A DNA stretch of 46,817 nucleotides from contig WLNK01000001.1 in the NCBI GenBank assembly GCA_009699795.1, positions 1-46,817 on the forward strand. Reading direction: 5' to 3'. The notes below the pieces were generated by a model, which was given only the letters and a program-made list of their open reading frames with translations, searched no databases and was not told where the DNA came from. Origin of the DNA: Actinomycetota bacterium (GTDB taxonomy: Bacteria; Actinomycetota; Actinomycetes; Nanopelagicales; Nanopelagicaceae). Positions 42,697-46,817 of the stretch are shown here, piece after piece. A program made the position numbers and the translations under genes. Positions within the stretch are counted from its first letter, which is position 1; the number at the start of each line of letters is the position of its first letter.

Positions 42697-43055
42697 AACA
42701 GATTGCCGCGGTATTCAAGAGTGTGCGAACCGTCTTTTGCTATCAATATCGCCGCGACATCAATATGCCAATCGCAACCAAGGCAACTATGAGTTGCAAG
42801 CCATGCAAGTGCTAGACGTTGCATGCGATGGGCTTTATCTCGATTAATTGCCTCAAATGGGTGGCCGAATGCAAGGGATGACCGAGTTTTTACTTCAACA
42901 AAATGAAAGCGCCCATCACGACCGAGAGAAACAATATCTATCTCGCCTTCACGAATTCTCCAATTTCGATCAACAATTTCATCTCCGCGGAGTTCAAGGA
43001 AATCCCTTGCGATTTGTTCACCAAATGCACCCGTTTGTATTTTTGTTCTGCTCAT
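42693..43055 (-). CDS. yraN: YraN/UPF0102 nuclease-like protein
   Basis: This small protein of 120 aa has the PD-(D/E)xK-like core: G-E-Q-I-A-x-x-F-L near the start, N-W-R-I-x-x-G-E-I-D-I-V and F-V-E-V-K-T-R. The biochemical role of the family is unknown. It overlaps the comM start by 4 bases and follows rnhB after a 61-base gap, the known rnhB-yraN-comM-dprA order. Confidence 0.92.
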   Translation of the reverse strand: MSRTKIQTGAFGEQIARDFLELRGDEIVDRNWRIREGEIDIVSLGRDGRFHFVEVKTRSSLAFGHPFEAINRDKAHRMQRLALAWLATHSCLGCDWHIDVAAILIAKDGSHTLEYRGNLL

Positions 43056-43116
43056 GGCGGGCAGGTTAGAGACGGGCTCCGTCAGAAGCTATTAATTGAT
43101 TATGACTTGTGGGTAA

Positions 43117-43722
43117 TTACGAAAGAAGGGCTGCAATATTTGCAAAGGAGCGACGGTGTTCTATACACGGGCCATGCAAAGTAAGTGCTTCGGTATGAAC
43201 CTTGGTGATATAGCCCTTGTGGCCTGCAAATCCGTATTGCGGAAAATCATTATCTAACTCGCGCATAATTCGATCACGCGTAACTTTGGCGATAATTGAA
43301 GCGGCACTAATGCATGTAACAACTTGATCGCCTTTCCACACTGCAAGGTTTGGAACGGCAAGTCCTTCAATTGCATAACCATCAGTAAGTACATAAGCCG
43401 GAGAAATTGATAGCCCCTGAACCGCACGGCGCATTCCATCGAGATTTGCAGCATGCACCCCGCGTTCGTCTACTTCTTTCGCCGCAATAATTACAGCGCT
43501 CACGCTAAGTGCGTGTTCATGAACTAAATCAAATATTTCTTCGCGCTTTGCCTCAGATATTTCTTTTGAATCTCGAACAACGGCAAGCTCGGCAGCGAAG
43601 GGATCCTTTAAAACTACGGATGCAACAACTAGCGGACCTGCACATGCACCTCGTCCAGCTTCATCTACGCCGGCAAGTGGAGTTATTCCAGCATCGAGCA
43701 GCAGAGCTTCGATGAACTTCAT
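43117..43722 (-). CDS. rnhB: ribonuclease HII
   Basis: This enzyme cuts RNA in DNA-RNA hybrids and removes single ribonucleotides from DNA. The 201-aa protein has the type 2 RNase H active-site pattern: G-V-D-E-A-G-R-G-A-C-A-G-P-L-V near residue 19, R-D-S-K-x-I-S, the A-x-I-I-A-K-V-x-R-D block and the late G-F-A-x-H-K-G-Y. It follows lepB after 5 bases. Confidence 0.94.
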   Translation of the reverse strand: MKFIEALLLDAGITPLAGVDEAGRGACAGPLVVASVVLKDPFAAELAVVRDSKEISEAKREEIFDLVHEHALSVSAVIIAAKEVDERGVHAANLDGMRRAVQGLSISPAYVLTDGYAIEGLAVPNLAVWKGDQVVTCISAASIIAKVTRDRIMRELDNDFPQYGFAGHKGYITKVHTEALTLHGPCIEHRRSFANIAALLS

Positions 43723-43727
43723 GTGAA

Positions 43728-44381
43728 TTACTTAATTGGATTTTGCGATGGAACAAGTCCGGCGTTTTTAAATGGCCAAATAATTCCCACAACGCGACCT
43801 GTAACTTTCTCCAGCGGAACAAAACCCTTATTGATGTCTTCTTGGTGATATCGAGAATCTGCACTTGCCCCGCGATGGTCGCCCATTACCCAAATTTTTC
43901 CTTCAGGCACAGTGACACTGAATTCCATATCGCTCGGAGTATTGCCAGCGTAGATATATCCCTCAACTGCTTCTTTGCCATTAATCATCAGAGCTTTGTT
44001 CTTACTGCAACAAATAATCTTGTCGCCCGCTACACCGATTACGCGCTTAACTAAATATTGTTTTGCTGGATTTGGAAGTACGCCAACAGCTACGAGGCCT
44101 TCTTTAATTTTGACTGCAACTTTCCCGCCACTTACAGGTGCGGCTCCAGGGAGCCAGCCAGCAGGATCTCTAAAAACCACAACATCACCGCGATGAATAT
44201 TGCGACTAATTATTGGAAGTTTATTTACTGCCACGCGGTCATTTATTTGAAGCGTGTTCTCCATCGAGCCTGATGGAATGAAGAAAAATTGCACCAAAAA
44301 AGTCTTGATAAAAAGTGAAACAAGAAGTGCAACGATTACAAGGATTGGAAACTCGCGAGCAAGCGAGCCCTTACGTGGCAT
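43728..44381 (-). CDS. lepB: signal peptidase I
   Basis: This membrane protease removes signal peptides. The 217-aa protein has one N-terminal membrane helix (about 12-30), the catalytic serine in I-P-S-G-S-M-E-N-T-L, the general-base lysine in Y-L-V-K-R-V-I-G-V-A-G-D, and the box E G-D-H-R-x-x-S-x-D-S-R. Length fits the actinobacterial type. It follows rplS by 13 bases. Confidence 0.94.
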   Translation of the reverse strand: MPRKGSLAREFPILVIVALLVSLFIKTFLVQFFFIPSGSMENTLQINDRVAVNKLPIISRNIHRGDVVVFRDPAGWLPGAAPVSGGKVAVKIKEGLVAVGVLPNPAKQYLVKRVIGVAGDKIICCSKNKALMINGKEAVEGYIYAGNTPSDMEFSVTVPEGKIWVMGDHRGASADSRYHQEDINKGFVPLEKVTGRVVGIIWPFKNAGLVPSQNPIK

Positions 44382-44394
44382 TTGCTAAAGAAAC

Positions 44395-44919
44395 TTATTC
44401 AGCTGGAGTTTCAGTTGCTTCGGCAGCTGGTGCCTCTACAACTTCTTCTACTGCTGCTGGAGTCTCAACTACGGGAGTCTCTTCAATAACGGCTGCTGGT
44501 TCTTCAACCTTTTCAGCAACCTTTTCAACGATTGGTTCTGGCGTCGAAAGAATTCCGTCACCGTAACCTTCAATGCCATCACGCTTTTCGCGAATCTTTG
44601 CAGCCTTACCGCGAAGATCGCGTAGGTAGTAAAGCTTTGCGCGACGTACATCGCCCTTCTTTACTAGCTCAATTTTTTCAATAACTGGTGTGTGAACTGG
44701 GAATGTACGTTCTACTCCAACGCCGTATGAAAGCTTACGGATTGTAAAAGTTTCACGAACTCCATCGCCTTGACGACGGATAACGATTCCCTGGAAAACC
44801 TGAAGACGTGACTTGTTACCTTCAATAACGCGTACGTGAATTTTTAATTCATCGCCTGCGCGAAATTGTGGGATGTCCTTACGCAATGACTTTGCGTCGA
44901 CGGCATCAAGAATGTTCAT
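44395..44919 (-). CDS. rplS: 50S ribosomal protein L19 with long acidic C-terminal tail
   Basis: L19 sits at the 30S-50S interface. The first ~115 residues are canonical: F-R-A-G-D-E-L-K-I-H-V-R-V-I-E-G, V-F-Q-G-I-V-I-R-R, F-T-I-R-K-L-S-Y-G-V-G-V-E-R-T-F-P-V-H-T-P and A-K-L-Y-Y-L-R-D-L-R-G-K-A-A-K-I. The protein then runs on for about 55 more residues made almost only of A, E, V, P and T, giving 174 aa against the usual 115-120. An AGAGGA ribosome site lies seven bases before the ATG. It heads the rplS-lepB-rnhB-yraN-comM-dprA string. Confidence 0.95.
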   Translation of the reverse strand: MNILDAVDAKSLRKDIPQFRAGDELKIHVRVIEGNKSRLQVFQGIVIRRQGDGVRETFTIRKLSYGVGVERTFPVHTPVIEKIELVKKGDVRRAKLYYLRDLRGKAAKIREKRDGIEGYGDGILSTPEPIVEKVAEKVEEPAAVIEETPVVETPAAVEEVVEAPAAEATETPAE

Positions 44920-45091
44920 TTCAAGTCCTCTTCAAATTGATTCGTATATTGCTAAGCGCCGGCTAACTTCAGTGGCGCAGAATGCGTATCTTGCCATAGA
45001 GGGGGGCTAAGGAGTAAATCGGCCAATTCCCCCGCATGAAACCGCAGGTAAGACCGGGATTTGCAAGGGTTCATCAGATATTCTCGGGCGC

Positions 45092-45913
45092 ATGACTGAG
45101 TTGCGTTTAACGGGTAAGACCCCTGACGGGTTGCACCTCGCACTCACAAATTCAGAAGGTGAAGAATTCACCGTTCGAATTAGCGACACCCTTCGTGCAA
45201 ATGTAAATCAACCAAGACTTTCAGCAGTTAATTCAGATGATCAAAGCGAAGAGATGAGCGTTAAAGAGATTCAGCGCAGACTTCGAAGCGGTGAATCAAT
45301 GGAGGCAATCGCACGCGAAGGAAACATCAGCGTCGATAAAGTGAAGCGATTTGCTGGACCAATCCTCCAAGAGCGTCTCTTCATCATAAATATGGTGCAT
45401 GAAATTTCACTTCGCAAAGAATCAGCTCGCGAAGAGAGCGAATTCTTGCAAGTAATCGAAGCAAAGCTTGCGGCTCGCGGCGTAAATATTGATGAACTCG
45501 CATGGCAGACATGGCGCGCAATCGATGGCACATGGACAATCGAATTAGCGTTTCCGAATCGAGATGGATCTGGAAAAGCGCAATGGTCATTTGATCAAAG
45601 CAAGCGAACCATTGCAGCCCTCGATGACAACGGTCGCTGGTTACTCGGCGAAGATGCACCGGTTCGTCGCGTGGAACCAGGAATCATTCACTCCGATGCC
45701 ACACATCCTTCGCGCATCGTAGAAAATATCCAAGCAACTCCTGTCCTGACCGAAGAACCAGTACGAGAGACTCCGCGCCTTGTGGCCATTCGTGAGACGC
45801 CAGCTGCGGCAGATACTGAAGATGGAATTGTTGCTAGAGCGAAGGTTCCTTCTTGGGATGAAATTATGTTTGGTCGATCAGCCTCTGATGAAGAAAGAGA
45901 TGACGAGAACTAA
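45092..45913 (+). CDS. sepH: septation protein SepH (DUF3071)
   Basis: SepH is an actinobacterial division protein that stimulates FtsZ assembly. The 273-aa protein begins with the DUF3071 segment L-x-L-T-G-x-x-x-D-G-L-H-L-x-L, followed by a helix-turn-helix region (S-V-K-E-I-Q-R-R-L-R-S-G-E-S, A-R-E-G-N-I-S-V-D-K-V-K-R-F-A-G-P) and E-R-x-x-I-I-N. A disordered acidic tail ends with a short conserved P-S-W-D-E-I-M-F-G block. It is divergent from rplS. No strong ribosome site is seen; a GATATT lies 12 bases before the ATG. Confidence 0.9.
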   Translation: MTELRLTGKTPDGLHLALTNSEGEEFTVRISDTLRANVNQPRLSAVNSDDQSEEMSVKEIQRRLRSGESMEAIAREGNISVDKVKRFAGPILQERLFIINMVHEISLRKESAREESEFLQVIEAKLAARGVNIDELAWQTWRAIDGTWTIELAFPNRDGSGKAQWSFDQSKRTIAALDDNGRWLLGEDAPVRRVEPGIIHSDATHPSRIVENIQATPVLTEEPVRETPRLVAIRETPAAADTEDGIVARAKVPSWDEIMFGRSASDEERDDEN

Positions 45914-45918
45914 AGGCT

Positions 45919-46817
45919 TTAACTCACAGTTGTTGTTAGAAGCGGTACATAACTTTCTGTATTTGAAACTCCTCCATGATGACCCACCATTGATCCTTCT
46001 TGCAAATGGCGAGCCTTCTCAATAAATATCGTTTCACCTTCGGCGATTGCCACAACGTCGCCAATACGGTCGGCTGCATCAGCGCTTACCTCTGCGCCAA
46101 AAAGTCCAGCTGCGATTGCTTCGCTTCGAGTAAAAACTTGCGCCTTTGCACCCAAAGTTTCGCGCCAATTTGCGGCAAGTTCGTGGCGGGCAGAATCAGA
46201 ATCATTCTCGCTTGCTAGATAGAGATGTCTGGCACGAGGTTCGCCGCCAATGACTGCAACGTCTTTATCAAGTTGATTATCTTGACCAATAACAATCTTT
46301 TCTCCGACATTAATCATTCCGTGATCGGCGGTAAGCCATAGGCGCGTACCGCGTGGGAGTTTATGAAGTAGCGCCGTAACCATCTGATCGATTCCGGTGA
46401 AGGCTGCAAGCCATTTCTCCGAACCAACGCCATCACTGTGCCCGGCCGAATCGAGATCATTTACATAGAGATAAACAAATGCAGGTGTCTTATGTAGAGC
46501 TTCAACAGTTTGTGTAACTAAATCTTGTACAACATTAGCGCCGCTGTATTTTGCTCCACGAAAAACGGCTTGTGTGAAGCCAGTATTTTCATAACGTTTA
46601 GCCGCAACGTGAGTTACTGCAATATTTTCTTCGACCGCGCGCTCAAAGAGCGTTGGAACTGGTTGCCACATCACAGGGTCAACCCGCTCATCCCACTTCA
46701 GCGAATTAAGTAAGCGCCCACCACTTCGTGGCACTTGCACGGTGTAACCAAGCATTCCGTGAGCACCAGGCATCGCACCCGTCATCAAGGTGGCAAGACT
46801 CGTTGCAGTTGTTGAAG
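45919..46817 (-). CDS. alkaline-phosphatase-superfamily protein (type I phosphodiesterase/nucleotide pyrophosphatase), partial
   Basis: The gene is cut by the right edge; the frame stays open to 46817 with the nucleophile region S-T-T-A-T-S-L-A-T-L-M-T-G-A-x-P-G-x-H-G. This is the P-S-T-T-A-T-type segment of phosphodiesterases, where the threonine is the usual nucleophile. Further motifs are Y-V-N-D-L-D-S-A-G-H, L-T-A-D-H-G-M-I-N-V and M-V-G-H-H-G-G, which supply the metal ligands. The TTG at 46788 is internal, not the real start. Substrate unknown. It ends five bases from the sepH stop. Confidence 0.88.
   Translation of the reverse strand, partial: STTATSLATLMTGAMPGAHGMLGYTVQVPRSGGRLLNSLKWDERVDPVMWQPVPTLFERAVEENIAVTHVAAKRYENTGFTQAVFRGAKYSGANVVQDLVTQTVEALHKTPAFVYLYVNDLDSAGHSDGVGSEKWLAAFTGIDQMVTALLHKLPRGTRLWLTADHGMINVGEKIVIGQDNQLDKDVAVIGGEPRARHLYLASENDSDSARHELAANWRETLGAKAQVFTRSEAIAAGLFGAEVSADAADRIGDVVAIAEGETIFIEKARHLQEGSMVGHHGGVSNTESYVPLLTTTVS

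Noticed and set aside
43071..43083. GACGG-GCT-CCGTC hairpin between rnhB and yraN
   Set aside because: Only five base pairs with a three-base loop and no T run, so it is not convincing as a terminator.
44920..45091. Possible L19 leader RNA or shared promoter in the rplS-sepH gap
   Set aside because: Only a 5-bp GCGCC/GGCGC pairing with a long loop was found, and no convincing -35/-10 pairs; nothing else could be assigned in these 172 bases apart from the rplS ribosome site.
45910..45925. TAAAGGCTTTA palindrome between the sepH and phosphatase stops
   Set aside because: Too short and without a T run to call a terminator.
1..46817. tRNA, rRNA, CRISPR arrays, insertion sequences, integrases
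   Set aside because: Gaps between genes are short and were read on both strands; no cloverleaf, repeat-spacer array, transposase or terminal inverted repeat was recognised.

Overview
The window looks like a piece of a small, densely packed actinobacterial chromosome of low to moderate G+C. The best guess is a freshwater acI-type (Nanopelagicales-like) organism. Reasons: an actinobacterial-style dcw cluster with MraZ boxes and a structured mraZ-rsmH leader, SepH, a DUF3040 protein, class II DAHP synthase, a PknB/PknL-type PASTA kinase, meso-DAP-type MurE, a mycobacterial-type LexA box, AT-rich codon use, and genes that mostly overlap or abut. No rRNA, tRNA, CRISPR array, IS element or prophage was seen. 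No gap without a gene exceeds 300 bases; the largest (13829-14064, 13199-13396, 154-325 and 44920-45091) are described below or in the rejected list. The species assignment is inference.

Region 1 (1-14433, minus strand) is the cell-wall and division operon, in transcription order mraZ, rsmH, ftsL-like, ftsI, murE, murF, mraY, murD, ftsW, murG, murC, ftsQ, ftsZ (ftsZ is cut by the window edge). From rsmH to ftsQ the genes overlap or lie within a few bases, so they are probably one transcript. Upstream of mraZ are direct CCAC/GTGG boxes spaced exactly 10 bp that overlap a likely promoter. Between mraZ and rsmH is a GC-rich, highly paired leader, a candidate mraW RNA motif. A DUF3040 gene with a UUCG-loop terminator and dinB with a perfect 16-bp LexA box precede the operon.

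Region 2 (15.8-18.1 kb) holds small membrane or housekeeping genes: a DoxX protein, a TauE/SafE permease, a YbaK/ProX-type deacylase and a DUF4389 protein.

Region 3 (18.1-27.3 kb) is a carotenoid locus in two plus-strand blocks. The first has a CrtA-like oxygenase, a CruF-like hydratase, a family 2 glycosyltransferase and a CrtD-like desaturase; the second has crtE, crtI and crtB. Between them, on the minus strand, are metF and a CDP-alcohol phosphatidyltransferase. Together the genes could make a C40 backbone and then hydrate, desaturate, oxidise and glycosylate an acyclic end. No lycopene cyclase is visible here.

Region 4 (27.26-34.99 kb) has a TPP riboswitch driving a PnuC-family transporter (likely PnuT) and an overlapping P-loop kinase. 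These are followed by a PASTA Ser/Thr kinase, endonuclease IV, an EamA transporter, threonine aldolase, and (minus strand) Ogt methyltransferase and class II DAHP synthase.

Region 5 (35-39.4 kb) is sugar metabolism: a phosphofructokinase with the residues of the pyrophosphate-dependent type, a xylulokinase, an alpha/beta hydrolase and a second EamA transporter.

Region 6 (39.4-46.8 kb) is a housekeeping block, era, dprA, comM, yraN, rnhB, lepB and rplS on the minus strand, with rplS carrying a long acidic tail. Then come sepH on the plus strand and an alkaline-phosphatase-superfamily gene cut by the right edge.
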